NCBI RefSeq assembly: GCF_040939455.1
Contig: NC_134117.1
Span: 47,895,001 to 47,959,000 of the forward strand
Direction: 5' to 3'
DNA length: 64,000 nt
DNA from: Microcebus murinus
Lineage: Eukaryota > Chordata > Mammalia > Primates > Cheirogaleidae
Below the pieces are notes generated by a model, which had not been told where the DNA came from, made no database searches, and saw only the letters and a program-made list of their open reading frames with translations. Position numbers and translations under genes: made by a program. Positions 36,200 to 46,608 of this stretch are shown piece after piece. The first letter of the stretch is position 1. Each line of letters starts with the position of its first letter.

Positions 36200-36650
36200 A
36201 CAATTCTGCATGGAGCTCTCATGTTTCTGCACATTTCATGAGCAGAGGTACTGACTGTGCTTTTTTCTAAATTGCCTTGTCAAGGATTTTTGTACAATGT
36301 ATAACCTTAGAAGATACAGACAGTCTCTTTCTGAAGCAAAAAATTGGTGAGCACACTTGCTATATGATATAATATGATGATGTCTCCTTCCAGTGCAAAG
36401 AGCATCATCCATGCTTACTGGCCATTATAAAAGATTTTACTTTCCTGAGCTCAGGGATTTTCTCTTATAATGCAATCTACGGATTCTGCAGGTGCCATCT
36501 GGCCCTCTTTGAATAGACCTGTGAGAATAGCGGCTCAGAGTTCCAGTGCAAAAATGCCTATACTGGCTACTATTCCTATTGTATGTATTAAACTGTCCTT
36601 TGTTTCTGACCCTTGGAGTCTCATGTCTTCTATTAACATCCATGAAATGC
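36200..36650 (+). mobile_element. Probable 3' LTR following the env relic
   Basis: It sits where a 3' LTR should be, just after the env stop. A TATA-like attataaaag (36424-36433) and a poly(A)-like attaaa (36587-36592) are spaced as in U3-R-U5, and a 'gacccttggagtctcatgtc' block after the signal resembles U5 of class I LTRs. I could not fix the TG...CA ends or a target-site duplication, so limits are approximate. Confidence 0.45.
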
Positions 36651-36779
36651 GGCAGGCTAAGATTTTTAGCTTACAAATGGGGGAAATTATCAGACTATTC
36701 AGAGTTCCTTACAACGGCCTGACTCTATGGTAACAGAGCAGGTATCTGCATCGCAGAAAAGCCTTAAAGAATATATTTG

Positions 36780-38430
36780 TAATCACAAATAAATGTATTA
36801 GAAAAATATATGGATTAAATTGGTTGGTGGAGGAGAGAGTAGGGGGCAGATGTAAAAGAAATACACTGATTTTATTGCTTATATAAAGAAACTAATGGAT
36901 ATAATCTAGAGAAATAGAGGATTAAAAGTATCATTTCAAGTAATGAAGGCAATTACTAGAAAAAAAAAAGACAAACCTTCTCAAATATAAGAAGAAATAA
37001 ATGTAGAACAAGCAAACAGACCAGTGAGTAAAAGTATTTTTTTAAAGCTTTAAAAGATGTCAACTTTACCTCAATATGGCTAGAAAAAATAAAGTTATAA
37101 AGGACAAAAATATAAGATTATACAGGTGCACAATCCCTTGGCTCCATTATATTTTCGGCTTTAGAATTGTTCAGATTTCAGAAAGGCAATAGGGTATGTG
37201 TAGCATATAGTTTTAAACATTCCTGGTGAGGTCTGGAGCAGTACTTTGTAATTGAGCACATTAATATTTTTGTAGTCAAACATTTTGTTTTCAAATAAGT
37301 AGGCTAGAAAATAATATAATTAGCCTCATAACATTTCAAGTTAGCTTTTACCATCAAAGTAGTTTAAAAAATACTGTCAATTTTTAAAGGCTTTTGGATT
37401 TCAAAGTTGTGGATAAGGATATTTGGACCTCTGTAGTAACAACATTCAGACCATTTATATCTGTCATATCAAAAATACAAATAGGCTATTAAATATAATA
37501 ATAGGCTATTAAAATAAAACAACTTTCAAATTGGATCACAAAACAAAGCCCAACTCTATGCCTTATAATAAGAAATAAAATACCTTAAAAGCATCATGAA
37601 CTTAATGTCAGTTAAGGTTGATTTTGTACCCAAAATCCTTAAATTAGATAAAAAAGACATTGTCTAATAAATAAATGGTACAATTCACAATGAATACATA
37701 ACTGGTGTCTATGCAGTATTTTACTAAGGAAATAAAATGAGAAATTTAAAACACTATTAGCACGACAGCATAATTCATCCATCTCAGTTCATTAACATTC
37801 AAGTCAATTAAAAAATAAGGCTATAGAAGAACTAAATATCATTAACAAAAGGAGTCTCTAATATGCAACTGAGTAATTGACTTATAATTGGTAGATATAG
37901 TGTATTTCTATCAAATTCTGTACTCAGAAAATATAATGCACTTTATTTTCAAATGCCTTAGAAATAGCAAAATGAAAAACAAAAAAAGACTCTACTGCCT
38001 GATTTAAAACAAAACAAAAAATCTTCTCACTAAACAACTCTTGAGTTAGAGAGAAAATTTAAGCCCAAATTCCTAGCCCAAATATCTAGAAAACAATAAT
38101 GAAAATTTTACCAATCAGAATCTCTTCAGTTACCTCAAACATTACTCAGAGAATATTTATGTCCTTGAATACATATAGTAAAAGACAAGAAAAATGATTG
38201 TAAATGACCAAAATATTCAACTTAAAAAGTTCAAAAAAGAACAAAGTAAAACAAAACCAAAAAATAAATCCATAAAATTAAAAGCAGAACTTATAAATTA
38301 GGAAATAGAAAAATAGAACAAATAGACCCAAAGCTTCTCATTTTAAACTATATCATAAAATAGATAAATTATTAGTTAACAAAAACAAGAATAAAAAAAG
38401 ATAAGAACTATCTGTTAGGAAATAATAAAA
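36780..38430 (+). mobile_element. Old LINE-1 ORF2 region, interrupted
   Basis: Phrases such as 'aatggtacaattcacaatga', 'aaggctatagaagaactaaa', 'tatcattaacaaaaggagtc' and 'ttagttaacaaaaacaagaa' follow, in order, the endonuclease-to-RT part of old L1 ORF2 DNA. The reading frame is destroyed by many stops. A Tigger-type element at 37123-37433 interrupts it. Confidence 0.7.
37123..37433 (+). mobile_element. Tigger-type (pogo) nonautonomous element in old L1
   Basis: The left end 'caggtgcacaatcccttggc' and the inverse of the right end 'ggataaggatatttggacct' are similar terminal inverted repeats. Both sides carry the TA dinucleotide that Tc1/mariner-superfamily elements duplicate (37121-37122 and 37434-37435). 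It is 311 bp long and noncoding. The family number is not assigned. Confidence 0.7.
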
Positions 38431-38739
38431 TATTCTACACCTCACCAACCAGAAAATAAACCTAACAATGCTTTTTTGGTAAAAATAAAATTTTATAATG
38501 TATGTGAAGTTGAAGTTCCTGTCATAGTGCATGGTCAATTAGAAAATGTTAATTTTTATTGATTTTTTGGTTTTCATATGGGGCTGGATGAGAGACATAC
38601 CCAAAGTTTCTATGTCCCTACCAAGAAAGAATGTCTCTTATGCAAATTTGGCAGCTAATTACTGTATTGTGAGAAGACTCAAAGTTCTCTGCTTCCTATA
38701 ACCATACCTGCACCTTTACTTTTGTTTTCATTTGTTGTT

Positions 38740-39670
38740 AGGAGGTAATTGAGTGAAATGCAATGGTTAATTGCTCAGGTTTTGAAATGAACAAACCTGA
38801 ATATTATTCTGATTTTATTCTAGACATTGGGCAATTTACTTAAACTTTCAGAGTCTTTTTTTTAAATTACAAAGTATTATGGGAGTACAAATGTTTTGGT
38901 TACATAAATTGCCTTTGCACTACCTGACAAATGTGTCCATCTCTCAGACAGCACAGGCTGCATCCATTATGTGCATTTACCCATCCCCTGCACCCCCTTC
39001 CCACCTGCCCAACATCCTATGAATGTTATTTCCCACACATGCTCATTAGTGTTAATCAATTAGTACCAATTTAATGGTAAATACCTGTGGTGTTTGCTTT
39101 TCCATTCTGTGATACTTCACTTAGAAGAATGGGCTCCAGCTCCATCCAGGTTAGTATTAGAGGTAGTTCATTTATTTGTGGATGAGTAGTACTCCATGGT
39201 ATACATATACCACATTGTGTTAACCCACTCATGTATTGCTGGGCACTTAGATTGTTTCCACATCTTCACAATTATGAATTGTGCTGCCATAAACATTCGA
39301 GTGCAGGTGTCTTTATTATAGAATGTCTTTTTTTTTTTTTTTTCCTTTGGGTAGATATTCAGTAGTGGGATTGCTGGATCAAATAGTAGTCCTACCTATA
39401 GTTCTTTGAGTTATCGCTATACTGCTTTCCATACAGGTTGTACTAGTTTGCAAATCCCACCAGTAGTTTATGAGTGTTCCTGTCTCTCCGCATCCACACC
39501 AACATTTGTTGTTTTGGGACTTTTTGATAAAAGCAGTCTTGGTTTATTGCCTTGTAAAATATTGACTATAATATTGATCTCATAAGGTTTTTATGAATGG
39601 TAAATAATACTTTTAAGTAAAGTGTTTAATAAACTGTCTGGAATAATGTGAGCTATGAGGCTTTTTAAAT
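38740..39670 (-). repeat. MIR SINE, antisense, split by an L1
   Basis: The MIR antisense left part is at 38740-38857 ('tgctcaggttttgaaatgaa', 'cattgggcaatttacttaaa'). It resumes at 39541-39670 ('gccttgtaaaatattgacta', 'ataaggtttttatgaatgg', 'aataaactgtctggaataat'). The order matches a single MIR opened by the L1 between. Confidence 0.7.
38858..39534 (-). mobile_element. Lemur LINE-1, antisense, 5'-truncated
   Basis: It runs from the antisense tail ('aaattacaaagtattatggg') through the 3' UTR complement ('cccatcccctgcaccccctt') into ORF2 antisense ('ggatgagtagtactccatgg', 'gtgggattgctggatcaaat'). A T17 tract is inserted near 39330-39346. A possible short duplication agagtctt/gcagtctt flanks it. 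The ORF2 part is broken. Confidence 0.9.
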
Positions 39671-39727
39671 TAACAAAGTCAAACAAATGTGTGTGTGCTT
39701 AGCCTATATATTGATGGAGGTAAAAAA

Positions 39728-39745
39728 CAAAACAAAACAAAACAA
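39728..39745 (+). repeat. (AAAAC)n microsatellite
   Basis: There are three to four aaaac units, with no SINE body attached. Confidence 0.75.
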
Positions 39746-39784
39746 TGTCCCATGGCTTGAACCCATATAATTTACACATAGGTA

Positions 39785-39990
39785 GACTAAAGAACATGAA
39801 TTTTGGGCCAAATGTGATTGGGTTTGAAACTGAGCTTGATCATTTACTAGTTGTGTGACCATGAACAAAACTTTTGACTTTCTGTTTCCTTACATATAAA
39901 ATAAGGAAAGAATATAAAATTCCTAGCATTGCTCTGCAGATTGCATAAGGTAGTATTTGCAATGTACAGTGTCAGACAATAGTAGGAGAA
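39785..39990 (-). repeat. MIR SINE, antisense
   Basis: 'gaaactgagcttgatcattt', 'actagttgtgtgaccatgaa', 'ctgtttccttacatataaaa' and 'gtgtcagacaatagtagg' follow antisense MIR in order (ctctgccacttactagctgtgtgacc / tttcctcatctgtaaaa / gtgcctggcacatagtagg). Confidence 0.85.
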
Positions 39991-40483
39991 AGGGATTGAT
40001 AAAAGATAGTCATTAACTTGATTAGCAATGCCAAGGGAAGAGTCATGTGATATATTTACACATTTGCTTTCTGAGAACTAAAATCCATAGAGAGACAGAT
40101 ACCAGAGCCTCGTTTCTTTAATATAAAAAATTGTTATATTTAGAGTCAAATTTCTAAAATTATGCCTTTGACAATTTTCAAGGGTTTCATATGAGTATAC
40201 TTTGCTTGCCTTAGTTAACAGTCGAGTCACTGTAAATAATTGACTTTGTTGATTAACATTGATGTCAAATTTTTTCTTGCAAATATATTGTCATAGCTTT
40301 ACTTGTCATCTTTTTAAGGCTTTATTTCAAGTATCCTTGAAAAAAATCTATTTTAAATTGCATCAAACTGTCACCTTAAATATTAATGATGATAATATTT
40401 CATAATCATATTCTGCAAATAGTACAACTTACATAAAAATATTTACCAATTTTTTCAAAAAAATTATCCAGTAAAATGATTCT
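39991..40483. other. Unique AT-rich sequence
   Basis: No gene or repeat signature was recognised. Confidence 0.5.
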
Positions 40484-40816
<333 letters not shown>

Positions 40817-40984
40817 AAATGATTCTTAAGGTCCTAAATTCTCCAGCTTTTCTGAAAAGTGAAGAAACCAGGTCTTTCCTTAATGAGGTATATTTAAGAA
40901 ACAATAATAAACCCTGGGACTGGTTTTGACCAGTGGTCTTCCCTCTAAGATAATGAGAGAGAAGGAGAGGAGAGAAGGAAAGGA

Positions 40985-41110
40985 AAATGGTAAGAACCTG
41001 GTGAAACAGGGCAATATCTTATCCATCCTTGTGTTCCTAATACTTAAGACAGTAGCCAGCATATATCCAGTGCTCAAAATATTTTTTAAATTAATGAATG
41101 AAGCTCTGGA
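40985..41110 (+). repeat. L2 LINE 3' end
   Basis: 'caatatcttatccatccttg', 'cctaatacttaagacagtag' and 'agcatatatccagtgctcaa' with 'ttaatgaatgaag' at the end follow the L2 terminus. Confidence 0.65.
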
Positions 41111-41185
41111 TCAGGTACTTTATTTATTCTGTCTTATTTAATTCTCACAAAAACCCTTTATTTTGTTTATATTTTTGGTTTGGAT

Positions 41186-41666
41186 TGTAGGGCAGAGGAA
41201 TTTGTAGGACAGAGGAAGGGCAGAGGAATTCTTCTACTTGTCGGGAATTCACTTGGGTGGGGCAATGAGCTAACGGCAAACCTTTGCTTCTGGTCATTGC
41301 TTGCTTGCTACACCGCTGTAAGGGGAATTATGGGATGAGGTCATTGAAGCACGGGCAACTGGCCTATCAGGCAATAGAGGGCAACCAACCCACCAATTAT
41401 TTCAAAAGGCAATAGTGGGCAACCAATCATTTTAAAGGTCAACGCATGATCCATGCGTAGTCGGCTTGTGCGCAGCTTGTGCACCATGGGGATAAAAGGC
41501 ATGCCGTTGTTCCGGTCGGGGTCCTTGCCTGTGAGAGTGGCCACTGCGTTGGTGCTCTGGGGCTTGGACCCTGGCTAGCCAGAAAATAAACCTCCTCTTG
41601 TGTGATTGCATCCTCGATGTCTCTGCTTTTCTGTCCGGTGGGGCTGTGGAAGGTCGGTCCCTAACA
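41186..41666 (+). mobile_element. Solo LTR of a class I endogenous retrovirus, 481 bp, with intact 4-bp duplication
   Basis: The element starts TGTAGGGCAGAGG and ends GGTCGGTCCCTAACA (TG...CA), flanked on both sides by GGAT (41182-41185 and 41667-41670). A 4-bp duplication is typical of gammaretrovirus-like (ERV1) integration. Promoter-type signals are on the + strand: two CCAAT boxes in U3, TATA-like gataaaag (41491-41498) and AATAAA (41585-41590). Many CpGs survive (41480-41530 and 41605-41656), implying a young insertion. No gag, pol or env flanks it, so it is a solo LTR left by recombination. The minus-strand frames across it are shadows. Confidence 0.9.
41370..41440 (+). promoter_or_regulatory. 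38-bp imperfect tandem repeat in U3 of the solo LTR
   Basis: ggcaatagagggcaaccaa at 41370 recurs as ggcaatagtgggcaaccaa at 41408, one change in 19, a 38-bp period. Each copy carries an accaa(t) CCAAT-like element. Direct repeats of this size in U3 are commonly retroviral enhancers, so the role is inferred from position. Confidence 0.7.
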
Positions 41667-41670
41667 GGAT

Positions 41671-43780
41671 AAGAACTTGGTGGATGGTTTGAATAATAAA
41701 ACATCCTACATAACCAAGTTTTTCTCTCCTAAAATGTCTTTGTATTTCTTTACCTAGTAATGAATGGACTGGGATTGAGAACATTTTATTTTTCTTCTTT
41801 TTCTTTTTTTCCTTTGGAGACATGTCAGTATTTACTTAGAAATATAAGACTGTGAATGAGTAAAATAATGCACATTTTGTAAAAAGGTAAAAAAAAAAAC
41901 TTAAAATTTTAAGAGCTATAATATCTCTGTGTTTGTTTGACAGATGAATTGACTGATCAGAGTAAAAAAGAAGAAAAAGGGAACTGTATTTTTAAAGGCT
42001 TGTGTTTCCCAGTGAATTTTCTTCCTCCATCTTCTTTGAGAACTAGAAATAGATAAAGGGGCCTTTGGAAAAAATGGTTGTTTTGAAGATAAAGATGAAT
42101 ATTTGTGACTTAAGATTCAGACGTCAAAAAAAAAAAAAGACAGCTCAAATTTTGATTTAAAACATGGTCATTCTCTCATCAACTTCAAAGACTATGCAGA
42201 TTGTTGGGCTCCCAGGTTCAAGGGTGTTGCCCTTTTTGTTCTCACAGTGAGGTCACAGTAAATGGACAAAAAGCTACCCCAGGGAAAAATTCTATGGTAA
42301 TAAAATTTTCTCAGTGTCCTTTCTCCCTAAATAGTAGAAAGTTCCAAAAACTTTCTGCAAAAGTTACTTTCTTGTTTGAAAATAAAAAAATGTTAAAAGT
42401 TTATACTTGCAGAGGCTCTTCATGTCCCAGTCAGAGCCACATGTAAATACTCAAATGTCACCGTAGTAGAGAACAGATGCTATGAGTTAGCCAGCTGAAG
42501 ACTACAGAGCCAGTTGAAGACATCAAAAGCAGAGTAAAGAGTATTAGCAAAGGCCTGTTGTGTGTATATAAAACAATATGGCACACATGGAGAATAAGGA
42601 GTGTTTTAAGATGATTAGAATGTGGGAAGGATCCAAGAGGAAGTAGCCAACACAACAATGACAATGTATCCTTTCCTTTTAAAGAAAACCACACACACAC
42701 AAAAACCACAAACAAATAAATAAAATCCAGATCCAGATGAAATTATCTGCTAAGTATGTAGGAGGGAACTTATCTGAAAGATTTAAAAAATTATCTATGT
42801 AAATCATAATGCATTATATATCTAAGTAAATGTCTAGGAATATATTATAGTATGATAAGGTGTAACAAGCTGAGATGTCCTTATCAGCTTGAGCATGTGT
42901 GATTATGAGGGTCCTGGCAGCAGGATTCTTAACCCAATCCACTTTTAACCAACATACTCGCTTATGCCATGCTTTTCATGCTTTTGACTTTGCCAACATA
43001 TGGTCCCAATAGACCGACATTACTTTTTATGACTCTGCAGCAGTGTAGCATAAGCAATGCTGAGAAATAAACAGGGGTGGGGGTGAGTGGAGCCACTTCA
43101 AAAAGAAGAATATAGATTGGAGAGTAAAATGGAGAGCAGGCTGCATAACATAGTGTCCTTAAAGTCACCATATGACTAGACAGAATTGGGAAAGTGAGCA
43201 GTGAGGATCTGGGGAGATGCTAAACAAAACCTCCATTCTGGATTATCTTTCAGGAAATATAACTGGACATAGTTTGATCCTGAGGGGAGACCACTGGTAT
43301 TGGAGGGAAGGATCAGACCATTAAGATGTTTGTACTTGGACACAGATTTTTGTATTTTGACTGAGCTGTCACTTCTGCTCATTGCTTTTTTGGGTTACTT
43401 CTTATTTGTGCCACTGACTATTCCAAACTCCAACCTAATGTGTCCACTCAACAAGTCTTTACCTCCTAATTCATGGAGACAATTGAAGCTACATAGTGTG
43501 TTTCTTCATAAACTCATCTTCTCCTTGGATTATTAATGTCCTGAAGCTATTCTCTCATCATTTCCCACTCAATACAAGCATGGCCTTGGGAATCTTCCTT
43601 CAGGCCTTCCATTCAGTTCCGCAATTGCTGACATGTGTTTCTCATATGTAGCAGCCCTGTGAGAGGGGACAGAGAGTGGCAGGCACCACTAACGGCCAAC
43701 CCAATCTCCATTTTTGCTTCTGTCTTCATGACAAGAGCCCCTGTTTTGTTTGGGGCAGCAATACTTCTGGCTAAAAACCT
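41671..43780. other. Unique sequence, no gene seen
   Basis: No supported exon or young element is present. It holds A-rich tracts (42128-42139) and a short CA run near 42691. Confidence 0.5.
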
Positions 43781-43784
43781 TGTT

Positions 43785-43922
43785 AATGGGTGTGGTATGC
43801 ACCACCTGGGGGTTGGACAGGCTTGAAGCTCTGGCACGGCGGTGGCAGGGGTGGCAGGGGCAATATATGTAACCCTAACAATATTTGTACCCCCATAATA
43901 TGATGAAATAAAAGGAGAAAAA
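43785..43922 (+). mobile_element. Lemur LINE-1 3' tail
   Basis: Only the last ~130 bp are present: 'ggacaggcttgaagctctgg', a G-rich run with a duplicated 'ggtggcaggggtggcagggg', and the terminus 'gtacccccataatatgatga' then aataaaa and an A-rich tail. It is strongly 5'-truncated. Confidence 0.85.
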
Positions 43923-43929
43923 AAACCCT

Positions 43930-44700
43930 TATTTTCCCAGTTTTCTTACAGATGTAGTGGCCAATTGACACTGCTCTGACCTTTGAGATCAAAAGCCTGC
44001 TTGAAATTTCTGAGAAAGATTTCTCCTTCCTAATATAAACGCAGTACTACCCTTTCCTTCTTTTCCTTTCTTCTTGGAAATGGAACAGCCATTGTGAAAA
44101 TGGGGCGGCAACATGAGGTCAGAAGCCCCTGCTAAAGATGGCAGAGTGGAAAGGAGAATGCCCGGGACACTGACCCTATTGTGAAACCAGAGCCCTAAGA
44201 CTGTCTACCTGCAAACTTCTTGTTACATGAGCAAAAATATAATATATATTAGAGGATAAATAAGCTTGGAAGAAATATATACAAAACACATTTCTCTTGT
44301 TAAGGTAAGGAAAATGTATTTGGTTGAGATTTTGTTTCATGGAGCCTCAAAAGACTTTAATACCTATAGGATTTGGTACCCAGAATTAGGGTTTTGCAAA
44401 TAACAAAAAGGGTAACAAAATGAGAGGAGTAAGAAAGGCAGGGGTAAAAGCTATTTGGCACGTCTGATATTGCAGGCTCGACAGAGCTGGAGCTCCAACA
44501 TTTGCTGCAACTGCTGCAGTGGACCGACCAAGACTATTGTTTTAAGAGAAATGGTAGAAAATTTTATGTTGGTTTTGAATGCTTTTATTTTTTCTTGACA
44601 CTCTTAGGAAGTCACAACAAAAAGAATGAAGTTGAACTAGAGTTAGCTGCTCTGTGACAGAGATGGAAAGATCGTAGCTTTCAGAGCATAGGTAGGAAAA
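43930..44700 (+). mobile_element. MaLR LTR (MLT1-like) with possible internal start
   Basis: 'gatggcagagtggaaaggag', 'gactgtctacctgcaaactt', 'cttgttacatgagcaaaaat' and then 'aataa'-like AT sequence follow the 3' half of MLT1 LTRs (ggcagagcagaaagatgg / gactgcctacctccggac / ttacatgagagaaataaa). 'ggatttggtacccagaatta' at 44369 resembles the sequence just inside MaLR internal regions. Ends are not defined. Confidence 0.55.
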
Positions 44701-45884
44701 GTTTTTGTAGTTGTTTTATGGTGTTTGTCCATCACGGAGGCAACCCCACACACACCCTGAGCAAGTGTGCTGCTGCCAAACCTCCGGGGCCTCCAGAGAA
44801 GTAACTTCTCCAAATCGTCACATCATATGTGGTCATGAAGGACAATGGATGGAAGATCCTCCATGCGGGAAGAATCTGGGGCAGTTGACAAGGGGGATTC
44901 ACTTAGGAAAAGATGAGAAGCTTACAGATAATCAAGGAACATGCCATGACCAGGGAAGAGAGTCAATGCTATCCTTGCTGGTTGATATGCTTCCCAGCTA
45001 TATCTCTACTCTGAATGGAAGTTTTTATTTGTTTGTTTCTATCTTTCATACTGGGTATGTTGAAGGCAAATAGTTTTCTCAATGCATTCATGGTTGCCAT
45101 GAATGCAAACAGATTATAGCAACAATAGAACCTGGAATTTGAGCTGTATCTACCAGCTGTGTATGACTTCTAGATGATTCAGTTGGAGAAAAAGATGAAA
45201 TGTCTGTATGGATGTCAAGTGGACAAAGGTTTGAAATATGCCAGATATTGTTAATTGTCTGATCAACATATATACTCACCCATTTCCTTTTTGAAGGAAT
45301 CTTAATTTTGGAGGAGAGATCAATAATGTGCATAGCTATACAATTTATCTTCTAGGATCCCCTGGGAGATAGTGGCATAACATAGTTCTGGCAATGAGAT
45401 TTAAGTATAAACCTGCCAGGTATTTTGCTTCCTTGGTGAAGCTATTTTTTTCCTTCTCTTATTCCTTCTTTCTTGTTTTTTGTAGTGGCTGATATAAGGG
45501 CAGAAGTCATATGGGAAGGACAGCAGAGCAGAATGATAGAAGGTACCAGGGGCATGTTGATGTCCTCTGGTCACTGCACAAGCCCTGGACTGTCAAACCC
45601 ACACTTTTTCTTATGTAAACAAGAAGAAGAAGAAAAAAATCACTATTTGGTTTAGTTACCAAGGTTAGGATTTTGGTTATGTACATCAGAACAGCAATTC
45701 TGATATATGGAGATCACAGGCTCTCCACACCTTTTGGGATCTAATGTTCTAGGGTGGGAAGTCTTCCCGAAGACCTTGTTCTCATAAAAATCTCTTTTCT
45801 GTTCAGTATTTCAATATCTCCTTCTTTTGTAAGCTCTCTTTTCTACTTGTTCTGCCCTCAAACATTTATAAACTTTTTTTATCC
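44701..45884. other. Unique sequence, no gene seen
   Basis: The 120-codon frame at 44711-45073 has no domain or signal peptide and no resemblance I can name. A perfect 11-bp-arm hairpin lies at 45083-45107. The rest is unremarkable. Confidence 0.5.
45083..45107. other. Perfect hairpin, 11-bp arms
   Basis: tgcattcatgg (45083-45093) pairs exactly with ccatgaatgca (45097-45107) across a ttg loop. There is no known RNA or terminator context. Confidence 0.8.
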
Positions 45885-46232
45885 TTAACCACTTTGGTAT
45901 GGCGCTGACCGGCCGCAAAACCTTGCCCACAGCCGGCACTCACAGTCTGCACGACAGTTTGTGCTGCGCATTGACCACGAATCCGTTTTGCTCTTGTGTG
46001 ATGAGGAAAGCTTGAAAGCACTGAAAGCTTGTTTGACTTCACAGGCAGCTTTACTTGTAATGTGAATCAGAATAGGTAACATACACATATATGTTTTTAT
46101 TACACGTTATTTTTAAATGTTCACAATTTTATTTTGATAAATGAAAAATTAGAAAAGTCAATTCAAAATTATAGCTTTATTTCATTCATATCATAAAGAA
46201 ATAAGGCAAGTTTTTGAATATTATGATAAATT

Positions 46233-46460
46233 TTATTCTTTGGTATGATAAATTTCGAAGCATGGGGCTACACATTGGCCAACATTCCATTGTTTACAAT
46301 AATATCTAGTACTATACCTTTTATTATTTTTTGAGCATACAATACATCTTCTTAATGGATTTTTTCCTTTTTGTTTTATCACTATTGCAAGGGGCTGGAA
46401 AATATCTTTCTCTAAAACGCATGAGATTCTCTGACAAAGTACAAGGGTTGTAGTGCCTCC
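46233..46460 (-). pseudogene. piggyBac transposase C-terminal (Cys-rich domain) relic
   Basis: Within the frame 46551-46324 (minus), the part ending 'RERYFPAPCNSDKTKRKKS' followed by a Cys resembles the linker and first cysteines of the piggyBac C-terminal Cys-rich zinc-binding domain. After the A-rich run near 46318-46323 a one-base shift moves to another frame, which reads on to '...NVGQCVAPCFEIYHT' and stops at 46235-46233. That is the usual end of such transposases (spaced cysteines, a C..CF.I.H pattern). The catalytic DDD part is absent. The domain normally helps bind the element ends. This copy is nonfunctional. Confidence 0.8.
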
Positions 46461-46495
46461 ATTTGGGGTACTGTTGTAGAAGTTTTGTTATTAAC

Positions 46496-46585
46496 GCTAA
46501 AGTCGAGTCTTGGCTATGCACCTTCATATCACAGCTGTCGGCTAAAGTCACTGTGCGCGTTCATCTGTGGCTATCGACTATAGTC
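46496..46585. promoter_or_regulatory. Subterminal repeats of the piggyBac end
   Basis: gctaaagtc occurs at 46496-46504 and 46541-46549, and a related palindrome gactatagtc at 46576-46585. All lie within ~110 bp of the right TTAA and are spaced by about 35-45 bp. Such subterminal motifs are typical transposase recognition sites; binding is inferred. Confidence 0.5.
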
Positions 46586-46608
46586 AACGCTCGTACTGAA
46601 GTGGTTAA

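Larger units (their letters stand above)
45885..46608 (-). mobile_element. piggyBac deletion derivative flanked by TTAA
   Basis: Both ends are TTAA (45885-45888 and 46605-46608), the obligate piggyBac target. The termini CCACTTTGGTATGG (left) and CCACTTCAGTACGA (right, inverted) are imperfect inverted repeats. On the minus strand the body holds the C-terminal Cys-rich tail of a piggyBac transposase (see the pseudogene entry). Left-end sequence keeps CpGs (cgctgaccggccgc and following), suggesting youth. At 724 bp it is far below an autonomous piggyBac (about 2-3 kb), so most of the transposase is deleted. piggyBac activity is known in mouse lemurs, and this copy fits that setting. It is the strongest lineage-specific DNA transposon in the window. 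Confidence 0.9.

Noticed and set aside
41341..41704. Minus-strand frames of 67 and 90 codons across the solo LTR
   Set aside because: They cross LTR boundaries and run against the LTR's own transcription signals; shadows of a CpG-rich noncoding sequence.
44711..45073. 120-codon frame
   Set aside because: No family resemblance, no codon or compositional signal, and it sits in unique DNA next to a MaLR remnant.
46233..46551. Domesticated PGBD-type gene
   Set aside because: The piece is bounded by piggyBac termini and TTAA, lacks the catalytic part and has a frameshift, so it is a transposon remnant and not a host gene.
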